Assembly: GCA_023485745.1 (NCBI GenBank)
Contig: JAMCZL010000038.1
Location: forward strand, 3,659-28,223
Direction: 5' to 3'
Length of the DNA: 24,565 nt
DNA from: Candidatus Martarchaeota archaeon
GTDB lineage: Archaea; Micrarchaeota; Micrarchaeia; Micrarchaeales; Micrarchaeaceae
Below the pieces are notes generated by a model, which was not told where the DNA came from, ran no database searches, and saw only the letters and a program-made list of their open reading frames with translations. Shown one piece after another: positions 7,593 through 16,185 of this stretch; within the stretch, counting starts at the first letter, position 1, and each line of letters starts with the position of its first letter. The position numbers and the translations under genes are program-made.

Positions 7593-8582
7593 CTACTTGC
7601 CAAAATTCTCTATTTTTGTAGACCTGTTCCATATCTCATCGAATCTTTTTCTGGATCCAGAATATTCAAGCTGCACGATGTGCTCGCTTTTTCTGTTTAT
7701 TATGTTGAAGGGCGGTATCTTGTACGCCTTCTCCGAGTCCATTATCATCCTCTCGTGCTGCTCTACTGCGTCCTCGCCACCCATAACCCTGATCTCCAGC
7801 GCTATGGCCCTGTTTTCAAGTTCCTTTTTGAATTCAACATACGCCTTCTCAAAGTCCTTTCCGACCCTGTCCCTGCGGGTCAGGATTCTTATCGAAGTAT
7901 AATTTCCAATGTTCCTCCTAGTCATGTATGCCAGGTTTTCAAAAGCTTTATCGTCAAAGTGCATATCGAGCACACGTATTTCACCGTGCAGCTTGTTCAT
8001 CATCTTCCTGGAAAGCATAATGATGTTGGTATACGGTGTATCTGGATTTATTTCTATGGACCCGTGCCCAGCTGCCGGTGCGGCTCTATGGATTATAAGA
8101 GCCATAACTCCGCCTATCAGCATGAGCAGATATCCAAAATACGGCGCGTACGTTCCTATGCCTGAGCCGAAAGAGAAGTCCGAGTTGAGAAGTGCAGTCA
8201 GCATCAGAAGCACTATTGCCATAAAGACAATCGCAGCTCCGCCAGTCCTGCCGTATGCTCTATGAAATACCCACAGCGCAGCAAGGACTACCGAAAGAAC
8301 CGAAACCGGCAGCATCACGTACGTTATGTGCAGCGCTATTAACGCTGCTCCAGATCCGGATATAAGCGCTGTTATTGCGCTTGGCAGCGGCGAAGATATA
8401 TTGTAATATTTCAATATCGTAGCGCTACCCGAAGCGAAGCCCAAGCCGTATGCCAGCTGCTCCATGTAAGATAATGTATAGATGAGTGCCAAAAGCCCCC
8501 CGAAGAAAGCGGAGTATATGGATATGTCTGTCTTTATTCTTCTGTCCAAGTTCACTACCCATATTAATTTGCATACAAGCAA
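7593..8582 (-). CDS. Membrane protein with five predicted helices and a cytosolic PLD-like C-terminal domain
   Basis: The N-terminal half holds about five membrane helices (near 20-40, 66-86, 88-107, 114-133, 146-164, counted from TTG 8582). The soluble C-terminal half (about 175-329) has alternating strands and helices (EIRVLDMHF, SIRILTRRD, LEIRVMGG) and then HERMIMDSEKAYKIPPFNII. That pattern resembles phospholipase D-like folds, but the second HxK half is absent and the catalytic Lys is replaced (His276-Glu-Arg278). It is therefore probably a binding or degenerate domain. The start is uncertain: TTG 8582 is the longest, while TTG 8549 lies 5 nt after GGGTAG and would give MDRRIKTDISIY. 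The gene is divergent from the XPD helicase gene and upstream of the Lon-like protease. No specific function is claimed. Confidence 0.65.
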   Translation of the reverse strand: MLVCKLIWVVNLDRRIKTDISIYSAFFGGLLALIYTLSYMEQLAYGLGFASGSATILKYYNISSPLPSAITALISGSGAALIALHITYVMLPVSVLSVVLAALWVFHRAYGRTGGAAIVFMAIVLLMLTALLNSDFSFGSGIGTYAPYFGYLLMLIGGVMALIIHRAAPAAGHGSIEINPDTPYTNIIMLSRKMMNKLHGEIRVLDMHFDDKAFENLAYMTRRNIGNYTSIRILTRRDRVGKDFEKAYVEFKKELENRAIALEIRVMGGEDAVEQHERMIMDSEKAYKIPPFNIINRKSEHIVQLEYSGSRKRFDEIWNRSTKIENFGK

Positions 8583-8650
8583 TAAAAGTGTTACCTATGC
8601 GAACCGACTTGACAGAAACTAATATCTAATATAACTGCATAATAATAAAC

Positions 8651-10495
8651 ATGCAGAAGGACTTCCTTTTTAGGTTCAGTGCCCCGCGCCAATACCAGAA
8701 GGAGATGATGCAAGACATATACGGCGCCGTGTCGCGCGGTCAAAGCATACTTGTGAACGCCCCTACTGGAATAGGCAAGACCGATGCTGCAATAGGTGCC
8801 ACCCTTACCTATGCATTGAAAAACTCCAAAGACATATTTTTTCTTACCCCAAAAATATCGCAGCATAAGATAGCCATTGAAGCTCTCCGCGGCATAAAGG
8901 AGAAATTCGGGGTGGATGTGCGCTTTGTTGACGTGGTAGGCAAGCAGAATATGTGCGCCAACCCGGAAATAAACATGATAACTGGAGATGCTTTCTATGC
9001 CGCCTGCGACGGCCTGGTCAAGCGCAACAAGTGCAGCTTTTTTACCAATTCAAAATCCATAGACGGAGCCGTGCTTGCGAAGCTTTCCGCCCTGTCATCG
9101 CAGGGTCACAACAGCGTCTTCAATGCGTCATACGACCTTGGCTTGTGCCCGTATGAGGCGACCGCGCGCATAGCTAAAAATGCAAACGTCATAATAGCAG
9201 GGTACTCGCACATACTCAATCCCTATACAAAACAAACCTTTCTTAGGAAAATAGGCAAGTCACTGGACAACGCAATAATAATATGGGATGAATCGCACAA
9301 CTTGATTGACATAGCGAACTCTTACTTTAGCGTATCGCTGACCAACCGTACAATAGACTTGGCCCAGGCCGAACTTTCAAGGATTGGCAGCAGCATAGAC
9401 CTGAGCTATATGAAATTCGGGCTTTCGCGGCTCAGGGCAAAAATGTTGGCTGCGAAATCAGAATCGTTCATAGGCATGGATGACCTCTCAATGGTGGTTC
9501 CGGAGCAGGCGGACATTTCAGACGATATAGAGAAGGCCGGCATAGAATACATAAGTCAGACAAAAGCGAAACGCTCATCTCTCATGCACATAGTAAAATT
9601 TATTACGTCGTGGTATCATGAAAGCGAATCGTCAGTCAGGATAATATCAAAGATGAGTGAAGGTGCAAGGCTTTCAGTAAACTCAATCTACCCTGAAGAG
9701 TCCGTTGCAATACTGAAGGAGGCGTTTGCAAACGTCTTCATGAGTGCAACGCTGGACCCGACTAAAATGTACGCAGACCTTTTCTCCTCTGGCAGCGCAG
9801 TCATGAAAAGCTACAAATCTCCATTTCCAGAAGGGAACAGAATGGCATTCATAGATGGAAGCGTAACTACGAAATATGAGAGCAGGTCGGTAGGGGAGTA
9901 CCGCAAGATAGCCGAAAGGATAGATGAAATAAGCTCGATAATACCTGGCAACACTGCGGTATTCTTCCCTAGCTTTGACGTCATGGAAGGAGTCTACAGA
10001 TACATGCGCTCAGGAAACATATACCGGCAGCACAGGAACATGAAAAGCCTATCAATAGACGGCGTCCTGGAGAAGTTCAAAAACGGCAAAAACGGCATAC
10101 TGTTCGGAGTAGCCGGCGGAAGCCTGAGCGAGGGCATAGACTACGAGAACAACAGCATAAAATGCGTCATAATCGTAGGCATACCGTTGTCAAGGCCCAA
10201 CTTGCTGCTGAACGCGAAGATAAACTACTTTACAAAGAAATTCGGGCAGAAGGGCAGCGACTATGCCTATTTCGTGCCTGCAATAATAAAGTCGATACAG
10301 GCAGCCGGGCGGGCAATACGCAACGAAAGGGACCGCGCCGTGCTTATTTTCATGGACAAGCGATACGGCTGGGGTACCTACTACTCGCTCGTAAGCAACT
10401 CCGTAAAGATAAGCGAAATCGGGGACTACGCGCAGCACATATCTGACTTCTGGAAGAAAAGTGCAGAGGCACGGATATCTGAAGGCAATAAGTGA
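8651..10495 (+). CDS. XPD/Rad3-type 5'-3' DNA helicase with Fe-S cluster
   Basis: A 614-residue superfamily 2 helicase of the XPD/DinG group, which unwinds DNA 5' to 3' in repair. Walker A is APTGIGKT (37-44) and the DEAH box is DESH (213-216). Four cysteines between motifs I and II (Cys102, Cys119, Cys128, Cys166) match the 4Fe-4S cluster ligands of XPD. Motif III is MSATLDP, and motif VI is QAAGRAIRNERDRA near the C-terminus. The segment VIIVGIPLSRPN is also XPD-typical. The ATG at 8651 has no GGTG upstream and sits about 20 bases after an AT-rich box (about 8626-8634), so a leaderless transcript is plausible. The gene ends 18 bases from the convergent protease gene. Confidence 0.92.
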   Translation: MQKDFLFRFSAPRQYQKEMMQDIYGAVSRGQSILVNAPTGIGKTDAAIGATLTYALKNSKDIFFLTPKISQHKIAIEALRGIKEKFGVDVRFVDVVGKQNMCANPEINMITGDAFYAACDGLVKRNKCSFFTNSKSIDGAVLAKLSALSSQGHNSVFNASYDLGLCPYEATARIAKNANVIIAGYSHILNPYTKQTFLRKIGKSLDNAIIIWDESHNLIDIANSYFSVSLTNRTIDLAQAELSRIGSSIDLSYMKFGLSRLRAKMLAAKSESFIGMDDLSMVVPEQADISDDIEKAGIEYISQTKAKRSSLMHIVKFITSWYHESESSVRIISKMSEGARLSVNSIYPEESVAILKEAFANVFMSATLDPTKMYADLFSSGSAVMKSYKSPFPEGNRMAFIDGSVTTKYESRSVGEYRKIAERIDEISSIIPGNTAVFFPSFDVMEGVYRYMRSGNIYRQHRNMKSLSIDGVLEKFKNGKNGILFGVAGGSLSEGIDYENNSIKCVIIVGIPLSRPNLLLNAKINYFTKKFGQKGSDYAYFVPAIIKSIQAAGRAIRNERDRAVLIFMDKRYGWGTYYSLVSNSVKISEIGDYAQHISDFWKKSAEARISEGNK

Positions 10496-10513
10496 ATCGA
10501 AAGCGCCTCAGAG

Positions 10514-11455
10514 TCATAGTACATAGTAGACTCCTATTCCTATAAGGACGCCAAAAAGTAGCGGCGGTATCGCCGGCAGAGCCCTCTTGAACCTACGCAA
10601 TATGAACATTGTCAATATAAGTCCTAACGCGGCCCCAAGCGTAACGAAAATGCTAAGCGTGAAGTTCATGCTCACCTCAAAGGCAGATATCGCAACCATA
10701 AGGGGCATTGCAAGGTCTCCCGTCCCGAGCGACACATTTGCTGCCATCGGAACCATGCCCTTTTCTATGATCCCTTTGAGCGGCTTTGCGCGCTTTTCTA
10801 TATCTGCCTTCTCCTTTTCAAACGCAGCGCGCTCACCCTTGCTGAGGTAGCTCTCCGGAACGGCCTCGACCTCCTTGACGTCTATAAGCAGGGCAAGGTT
10901 GTTCTCGATTGCTACGTTCGCTAAAGTGATCATGTGTTTTGTCACAAATACGGCTATGAAATCGTATGCGGCCAGAATGGCCATAAAAATCAGGGCGTCA
11001 AAAAAACTGAAGCTGAGCCCTAGCACAAGCCCTACCCCTACGCTGGCAATCATAGCGGTAAGGTTTTTCAGCTTCTGATACTTGTTCTTGGCGATCACCA
11101 GCGCAATTGCCAGGATAATCGCGGCAACCAGTCCAAAATTCAAGTTTAGGTTGCCAAGAAGGGTGAAGAATACAAAGAACGACGCGATGAATATTACTGC
11201 GCCTTCTATGATTTTGAATATCGCGTTGCCTTTGTAAACCCTGAACAGGAATATCATTACCGCGCTAAGTATGACAATGTAAACGATCAGGAAAAGTGCG
11301 CTGATTGGCGTGGTGGCTATCTGCGCGCTGGCTATCTGCTGCGTAGTAACTCCGCGCAGATCTATCGAAGCAAGCAATATGCCCGAAAACTGCACTATCA
11401 GGAACATTGTAAGTATGAACGTTAGCTGCCTATATTCTATTACTCTTAAACTCAA
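10514..11455 (-). CDS. Presenilin/signal peptide peptidase-type intramembrane aspartyl protease (A22)
   Basis: A polytopic membrane protein of about 313 residues with some nine hydrophobic segments. It carries the two catalytic motifs of the A22 family: YD in AAYDFIAVF (Asp165) and GxGD in SLGTGDLAMP (Asp247). The PAL-like element near the end reads ALPAIPPL. A charged loop of roughly 45 residues (ESYLSKGERAAFEKEK...) separates the catalytic helices, as in presenilin homologs. Such enzymes cleave peptides inside membranes. The start is inferred as TTG 11455, 6 nt after GGTG at 11462-11465; GTG 11464 immediately after the mcm stop is the alternative. The gene follows mcm without a gap, so both are probably on one transcript, although no functional tie is evident. 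Confidence 0.88.
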   Translation of the reverse strand: MSLRVIEYRQLTFILTMFLIVQFSGILLASIDLRGVTTQQIASAQIATTPISALFLIVYIVILSAVMIFLFRVYKGNAIFKIIEGAVIFIASFFVFFTLLGNLNLNFGLVAAIILAIALVIAKNKYQKLKNLTAMIASVGVGLVLGLSFSFFDALIFMAILAAYDFIAVFVTKHMITLANVAIENNLALLIDVKEVEAVPESYLSKGERAAFEKEKADIEKRAKPLKGIIEKGMVPMAANVSLGTGDLAMPLMVAISAFEVSMNFTLSIFVTLGAALGLILTMFILRRFKRALPAIPPLLFGVLIGIGVYYVL

Positions 11456-11464
11456 AACATACAC

Positions 11465-13531
11465 CTACTCTGATTCGTGCTTGACCACCTTGAGGATTCC
11501 GGGCCTTGGGGCAAACACGTCGCCGCTCTTTTCAAGCTCTCCAATGTATTTGCTGGCAGTCGCCGAGTCAAGGCCCTCCTTTTCTGCTTCTACTATTACT
11601 GCCTGCATTTTTGCGAAGCCCTCTGCCTCCTCAAATTTCTTAATGATGTTGAGCATCGTGTTTATCCTGTCAACCTTTTCCCTCGGCATGCCTGTGAGTA
11701 TCGTGTCTATATCATATCTGCCGCTCCTGTCAACCGCGAGCGTCTTGAGCATGAATTCGCTCAGGTCTATAGCCTTCTGCGCATCCTTCTCCTCCACAAC
11801 TGTCGAGAGCCTGCTTTTTGCGCTGGCCTCGGCAAGCCTCACGAGCCCTTCGATCTGCCTCGGTGTTATAGGAACTGCTCCCTCCTTCCTCCCAAATTTT
11901 CTCAACTCCATATAATACTTCTCTATCTTGTCTGCCGCATCTCCCCCCAGCCTGGGATTTATGTATCTCCTTGCGTAGGATATGTATTTTCTCAGTATCT
12001 CCCTGTCTATCGGAGGCATTTCGACCTGCTCCACTTCCTCATTGGAGTGCATCAGCGTCGCCCCGGCAGCCTGATGCTGCACCAGTATGTGTTTTGCAAC
12101 GCTCCTGTCAAGTTCTTCGTCGAGCGAGTCCATCATCGGAAATATGAGGTCAAACCTGGAAAGCAGGGTGGGAGGTATATTGAATTGCTCAGCAGGATAC
12201 TGATTCGGATCAAACCTTCCATATTTGGGATTTGCCGCGGCAAGGACTGCGGACTTCGCTGTAAAGGTCGCTATTATCCCTGCCTTGGCTACGCTTATCG
12301 TCTGGGATTCAAGCGCCTCATGAAGCGCAGCCCTGTCTTCATCGCCTATTTTGTCAAATTCGTCTATCGACACAACACCGCCGCTGCCCAAGACAAGGGC
12401 TCCAGCCTTAAGCGTCCATCCGCCTTCTGAGAAATCATCACGCTCGGCTACTGCAGTAAGACCGCCTCCGGTAACCGATTTTCCGCTTACATATATGCCC
12501 TTAGGGACAAGCCTCGACACCGCCTGCAGTATCCTTGTCTTTGCGCTTCCAGGGTCGCCTATCAAAAGCATGTGTATATCGCTTCGTATTAGCCCGCCGT
12601 CGACAAGCTGCTTGCCCTCTGTGCCCCCGAAAAGCTGCAGAGCCACAGCCTGCTTTATCTCTTCATGCCCGTATATGGACGGGACTATGGACTTCGCTAT
12701 CTTGTCGAATATCTGCGGGTCTTCCGCAAGATCCTTTATCTCCCTTTTCTCCTCTTCATTTATCTCAACATCAGCAAAATCCTTTTTCTTTTTTGATATG
12801 CTTATTGTGTCTAAAAACATCGTATACAGATCCGGCTCTATCTTCCCTTTTATGCCACGCCTAGGTCTTATTCTTAGTATGCCGGTGAGGTCAACCCTAT
12901 CCCCCGGTATTACTGTGTTTACCATGTCATCCTCTATCCATGCTTCGAGCTGCCAGGTCGGCGTATTTCCCCTGAGCCTTTCAAGCGGGTCCTGTATCGC
13001 TATCTTCTGCAAATTTATAAACTCCGACTCGTCCTGCAGGCGCTTCAGCGATTTTCTCTTGCACTGAGGGCATACATCTGAAACTTCATCCTTACCTATC
13101 CTGATCGTTACCCTTGCCCCGCAGTAGCTGCATTCGTATGTCCCAACCTTTACTCTCGGGCTTATTTCAGACCTTTTCACTATCAGGCTGTCAAGCATTA
13201 TCATCTTCCCTATATACTCGGAACCCACATCCTGCACAAGAGGGCTGTTGAGTTTCTGATTATAGAACCTTACGTGCAGCTCTCCCCTGCCTGAGATTAT
13301 GCCTTTAAGCCTCTCTACAAGGGAAAGATTTGCGCCTTCCAATATTACATCAGGCTTGTCCAAAAGCTCGGCTGCAAGCTCCGGGTCATACTTCTCAAGA
13401 TCCTCAACGTCTACATACAGGCTTTTCTTGTTAGGGAACGAGATTGCGATGTCATTGATTGCATCGTGATAATATCTCTCCAAGAATTCGTCAAATTTAA
13501 GTTTTATTGCCTCGATAAGCGCATCAGCCAC
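11465..13531 (-). CDS. mcm: Replicative DNA helicase MCM
   Basis: A 688-residue minichromosome maintenance helicase that unwinds DNA ahead of the fork as a hexamer. An N-terminal OB domain contains the zinc site CSYC...CPQC (Cys134, 137, 154, 157). The AAA+ core carries Walker A GDPGSAKT (325-332), Walker B SIDEFDK (from about 388), sensor 1 AAANP and the arginine finger SRFD (Arg459). The last 80 residues or so look like the winged-helix tail. The reading frame stays open to a TTG at 13546, but GGTG at 13537-13540 lies exactly 5 nt before GTG 13531. The protein should therefore begin Met(GTG)-Ala-Asp-Ala-Leu-Ile. It is a single full-length copy and is directly followed by the A22 protease gene. 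Confidence 0.96.
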   Translation of the reverse strand: MADALIEAIKLKFDEFLERYYHDAINDIAISFPNKKSLYVDVEDLEKYDPELAAELLDKPDVILEGANLSLVERLKGIISGRGELHVRFYNQKLNSPLVQDVGSEYIGKMIMLDSLIVKRSEISPRVKVGTYECSYCGARVTIRIGKDEVSDVCPQCKRKSLKRLQDESEFINLQKIAIQDPLERLRGNTPTWQLEAWIEDDMVNTVIPGDRVDLTGILRIRPRRGIKGKIEPDLYTMFLDTISISKKKKDFADVEINEEEKREIKDLAEDPQIFDKIAKSIVPSIYGHEEIKQAVALQLFGGTEGKQLVDGGLIRSDIHMLLIGDPGSAKTRILQAVSRLVPKGIYVSGKSVTGGGLTAVAERDDFSEGGWTLKAGALVLGSGGVVSIDEFDKIGDEDRAALHEALESQTISVAKAGIIATFTAKSAVLAAANPKYGRFDPNQYPAEQFNIPPTLLSRFDLIFPMMDSLDEELDRSVAKHILVQHQAAGATLMHSNEEVEQVEMPPIDREILRKYISYARRYINPRLGGDAADKIEKYYMELRKFGRKEGAVPITPRQIEGLVRLAEASAKSRLSTVVEEKDAQKAIDLSEFMLKTLAVDRSGRYDIDTILTGMPREKVDRINTMLNIIKKFEEAEGFAKMQAVIVEAEKEGLDSATASKYIGELEKSGDVFAPRPGILKVVKHESE

Positions 13532-13595
13532 ACAATCACCTAACAATCTAATTGTCTCTATGTAAACAAAGGTGTTCCACTCCCCATAGTAAATT

Positions 13596-13612
13596 ATACT
13601 ATAAAGTTAATT
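13596..13612 (+). promoter_or_regulatory. metG promoter region; contains a 13-base string shared with lysS
   Basis: The region includes TATAAAGTTAATT (13600-13612), which is identical to 13522-offset-matched string 17522-17534 upstream of lysS. It lies 35 bases before the metG GTG at 13647. The TATAAA core is a plausible box A, and the identity extends beyond the box. Confidence 0.45.
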
Positions 13613-13646
13613 AATTTTGTGATAAAATCATTAAAACTACTAAAAG

Positions 13647-15305
13647 GTGAATAAAACGCAAAAATTTATAGTGACATCTGCATTGCCGTATGCGGAAGCC
13701 GTTCCGCATCTCGGGAATTTCGTGGGGTCAATACTTCCTGCCGACGTTTATTTCAAGTACCTTAAGATGAAGGGCGAGGACGCCATATTCATATGCGGCT
13801 CTGACCAGCACGGCACCCCGATAGAGCTAAAGGCGATAAAGGCAGGCATAACTCCTGACCAACTTTCCAACGAAGTGCACGAAAAGATAAAAAAGGTAAT
13901 GGAAAGGTCGGGATGCACATTCACTTACTACGGCAAGACCCATTCGGAAAGCAATAAGCTAACCGTGTACGAGATTTTTGAATCGCTCAGGAAGAACGGC
14001 TACATAGTTGAGACTGAGGATACGCAGGCTTACTGCAGTGTAGATGACAGATTCCTGTCTGACAGGTTCATCATAGGCACGTGCCCATACTGCGGCTATC
14101 ATGACGCGCGCGGAGACCAATGCGAAAACTGCGGGCACCTGCTAAATCCTCAGGAGCTAATAGAGCCGTACTGCGCAGTATGCGGCAACAAAAAGCTGGA
14201 ATTTCGCAAGACCAAGAACCTTGCCCTGGACCTAGAAGCGCTTTCTGGTGAAATAAAAGCATTTGTAGAGTCGCACAAGCGCAACAACTGGACCAAAAAC
14301 GCCATCAACAAGACCCTGAGCTATCTCGAGCAGGGCCTAAAGCCGAGGGACATAACCAGGAACATAAAATGGGGATTTCCAGTACCCCTAAAGGGTTTCG
14401 AGGACAAAGCCTTCTATGTATGGTTCGATGCAGTGATAGGATACATAGGGATAACACGAGAATGGAGTGAAAGCCAGTACCTGAATTACTGGAAGGATCC
14501 CGAAGCCAAGCTCATTCAGTTCATGGGTAAGGACAATCTTGAATTCCATACTATGATGTGGCCCGGTATCCTTATAGGCGCAGGCAGGGAATACGTGCTG
14601 CCGCACACCATAAAAGTTTTCGAATATCTGAACGCCAAGGGAGTTAAGTTTTCCAAAAGCAAGGGCGTTGGGCTCAACATGGAGGGCGCAGTAGAGCTGC
14701 TGCCATCCGATTACTGGAGGTTTGCACTCATGTACCTGCTGCCGGAAACATCCGATACCGATTTCTCAATAGAGGAATTCATAGAAATAGTTAACAAGGT
14801 AATGAACGACAAGATAGGCAACCTCGTCAATAGGGTGCTGACCATATACGGGGCCAACCGCGGCATGATATCCGGCAGCGAAGCCGAAGCGGCATCGATT
14901 TCAAAAGCAAAGTCTATAATAAGCGAGTATATCGCCGAATTCGATGCAATAAACATGCGGAACGCGCTTCACAAAGTCATAGGGCTTTCAGAGCTCGGCA
15001 ATGAGGTAATGAGCAGCACCGAGCCGTGGAAGCTGGCCAAGGCCGAAGACGCAAATTCGAAAAAGGAGTTTTCAAAGATAATGGTATCACTGAGGCAGAT
15101 AGTATACGATCTCGGCATAATGCTGTGGCCGTTTGCCCCGGATGCCGCATCTAAGATACTGGATTATTTCGGCGTAGATGCACAGCCCAAAATAAAGATG
15201 CTGGAGAACGTGCCGGATATAGACACAGGCAAGCCGCCAAAGGCCATATTCAGCAAAATAACCGAAAAGGAGCGCAAGAAATTCGAAAAATACATAGATT
15301 CATAA
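13647..15305 (+). CDS. metG: Methionyl-tRNA synthetase, catalytic and anticodon-binding part
   Basis: A 552-residue class I synthetase that charges tRNA-Met. The N-terminus (KFIVTSALPYAEAVPHLGN) carries the HIGH-type motif as HLGN (21-24). The connective insert has three CxxC pairs (146/149, 159/162, 176/179) for zinc binding. The KMSKS loop reads KFSKS (334-338), and the anticodon-binding helical domain follows to the end. The C-terminal EMAP-like tRNA-binding domain found in many MetRS is absent and is instead encoded by the abutting convergent gene. The only in-frame start that keeps the conserved KFIVTS is GTG 13647, which overlaps GGTG 13646-13649. An ACG at 13656 lies 6 nt after that GGTG and would give Met-Gln-Lys-Phe-Ile-Val. 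Confidence 0.95.
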   Translation: MNKTQKFIVTSALPYAEAVPHLGNFVGSILPADVYFKYLKMKGEDAIFICGSDQHGTPIELKAIKAGITPDQLSNEVHEKIKKVMERSGCTFTYYGKTHSESNKLTVYEIFESLRKNGYIVETEDTQAYCSVDDRFLSDRFIIGTCPYCGYHDARGDQCENCGHLLNPQELIEPYCAVCGNKKLEFRKTKNLALDLEALSGEIKAFVESHKRNNWTKNAINKTLSYLEQGLKPRDITRNIKWGFPVPLKGFEDKAFYVWFDAVIGYIGITREWSESQYLNYWKDPEAKLIQFMGKDNLEFHTMMWPGILIGAGREYVLPHTIKVFEYLNAKGVKFSKSKGVGLNMEGAVELLPSDYWRFALMYLLPETSDTDFSIEEFIEIVNKVMNDKIGNLVNRVLTIYGANRGMISGSEAEAASISKAKSIISEYIAEFDAINMRNALHKVIGLSELGNEVMSSTEPWKLAKAEDANSKKEFSKIMVSLRQIVYDLGIMLWPFAPDAASKILDYFGVDAQPKIKMLENVPDIDTGKPPKAIFSKITEKERKKFEKYIDS

Positions 15306-15632
15306 TCATCTTACCCTGCTCCCGGGCCTAAGCTCCTTGTCAGGGCCAAGCAGGGATATGCCCGACTCGTCCTCGGCAGCCAGAACCATGCCTTCCGAAA
15401 CGAAGTTTGCTATCCTCTTTTGGTCAAGGTTCGCTACCACCACTACATACTTTCCAAGCAGCTGGTCTTTCGAATATACGTCCTTTATGCCTGCAGCAAT
15501 GCTTCTTATCCCAAGCTCGCCGAGGTCCACCTTCATCGCATATATGGGCTTCCTCGCGCCTTCCAGGTCTTCAACTTCAACTATCTTCCCTATCCTGAGC
15601 TCGATCTTGGAAAACTCCTCAATAGTAACCAT
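15306..15632 (-). CDS. Stand-alone tRNA-binding domain (MetRS beta-chain/Trbp111/EMAP-II type)
   Basis: A 108-residue OB-fold protein. FSKIELRIGKIVEVEDLEGARK and the VANLDQKRIANFVSEGMVLAA stretch are hallmarks of the tRNA-binding domain found at the C-terminus of many MetRS and in free-standing Trbp111-like dimers. It very likely assists the MetRS encoded next door, which lacks this domain. The two genes are convergent and their stop codons touch with no base between them. ATG 15632 is preceded by GGGCGA as a ribosome-binding site. A TTTTTATAT box A lies about 25-35 bases upstream (15655-15665, minus strand), so it has its own promoter. Confidence 0.9.
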   Translation of the reverse strand: MVTIEEFSKIELRIGKIVEVEDLEGARKPIYAMKVDLGELGIRSIAAGIKDVYSKDQLLGKYVVVVANLDQKRIANFVSEGMVLAAEDESGISLLGPDKELRPGSRVR

Positions 15633-15683
15633 TTAATCGCCCTAATGCATGCTCATATAAAAAATAAATAGCAATAGCTTACC

Positions 15684-15712
15684 GCAGGCCTCCTGCAGCC
15701 CAATGACAGGAG
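15684..15712. repeat. Two overlapping, mutually exclusive inverted repeats
   Basis: GCAGG-CCT-CCTGC (15684-15696) can form one hairpin. CTCCTG (15690-15695) can instead pair with CAGGAG (15707-15712). They lie between the two divergent box A elements of the tRNA-binding-domain gene and rps8e, so both are probably outside the mRNAs. A DNA-level operator role is possible; chance is not excluded. Confidence 0.25.
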
Positions 15713-15721
15713 CCACAAAGA

Positions 15722-15729
15722 TATAAAAG
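15722..15729 (+). promoter_or_regulatory. Box A of the rps8e-unknown-argF group
   Basis: TATAAAAG within AAAGATATAAAAGC is a strong archaeal TATA element with a purine-rich flank where the BRE would be. It lies about 55 bases before ATG 15780, placing the transcript start near 15750. A nearly identical string (GATATAAAAAC) precedes the first GTP cyclohydrolase II gene. Confidence 0.55.
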
Positions 15730-15779
15730 CTTTTAGAATGTAAATTTAGCTGTAAATCTTATTATACACTGGTGAATTA

Positions 15780-16175
15780 ATGAGTCAATTTAGCTCCCAA
15801 AGAATGGCAGGTTCAAAGACAAAAAAATCCGGAAACGGAAAAAAGAAGATAAAATTCAGGGATAAGCGGAGAAGCGAAACCGGAAATTATTTTGCCGCAA
15901 CAAAACTTTCCGAAAAAAACGTAAACGTGCAGGTAAGGAAGCGCGGCGGTGTAATCGGAACGCGCCTCAAGAATGCTGGCATGGTCAACCTTCTGACCAA
16001 GGACGGCTACAAGAAGGTCAAGATTAAGGGTGTCATGGAATCCAGGGACAACAGCAACTTCGCAAGGCAGAACATAATAACAAAAGGGACCCTAATAAAC
16101 ACAGACCTGGGCAAAGCCATAGTCACAAACCGCCCCGGAAGGGAGGGCAGCGTTAATGCCAAGCTGATAGATTAA
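15780..16175 (+). CDS. rps8e: Small ribosomal subunit protein S8e
   Basis: A 131-residue basic protein of the archaeal/eukaryotic S8e family, a component of the 30S subunit. The N-terminal third is lysine-rich. The rest shows the family pattern VRKRGGVIGTRLKNAGMVNL, then the C-terminal GKAIVTNRPGREGSVNAKLID, which is highly characteristic of archaeal S8e. ATG 15780 follows GGTGA at 15771-15775 with 5-nt spacing from GGTG. It is first in a compact set with the 125-residue unknown gene (10-base gap) and argF (17-base gap). Confidence 0.94.
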   Translation: MSQFSSQRMAGSKTKKSGNGKKKIKFRDKRRSETGNYFAATKLSEKNVNVQVRKRGGVIGTRLKNAGMVNLLTKDGYKKVKIKGVMESRDNSNFARQNIITKGTLINTDLGKAIVTNRPGREGSVNAKLID

Positions 16176-16185
16176 CGGTGTTGCA

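Noticed and set aside
12351..13067. A 238-residue plus-strand open frame
   Set aside because: It lies antisense to the mcm gene, is low in recognisable motifs, and has no GGTG or box A.
13532..13546. MCM extension to the TTG at 13546
   Set aside because: The GGTG site (13537-13540) lies inside this extension and points to GTG 13531 with the standard 5-nt spacing.
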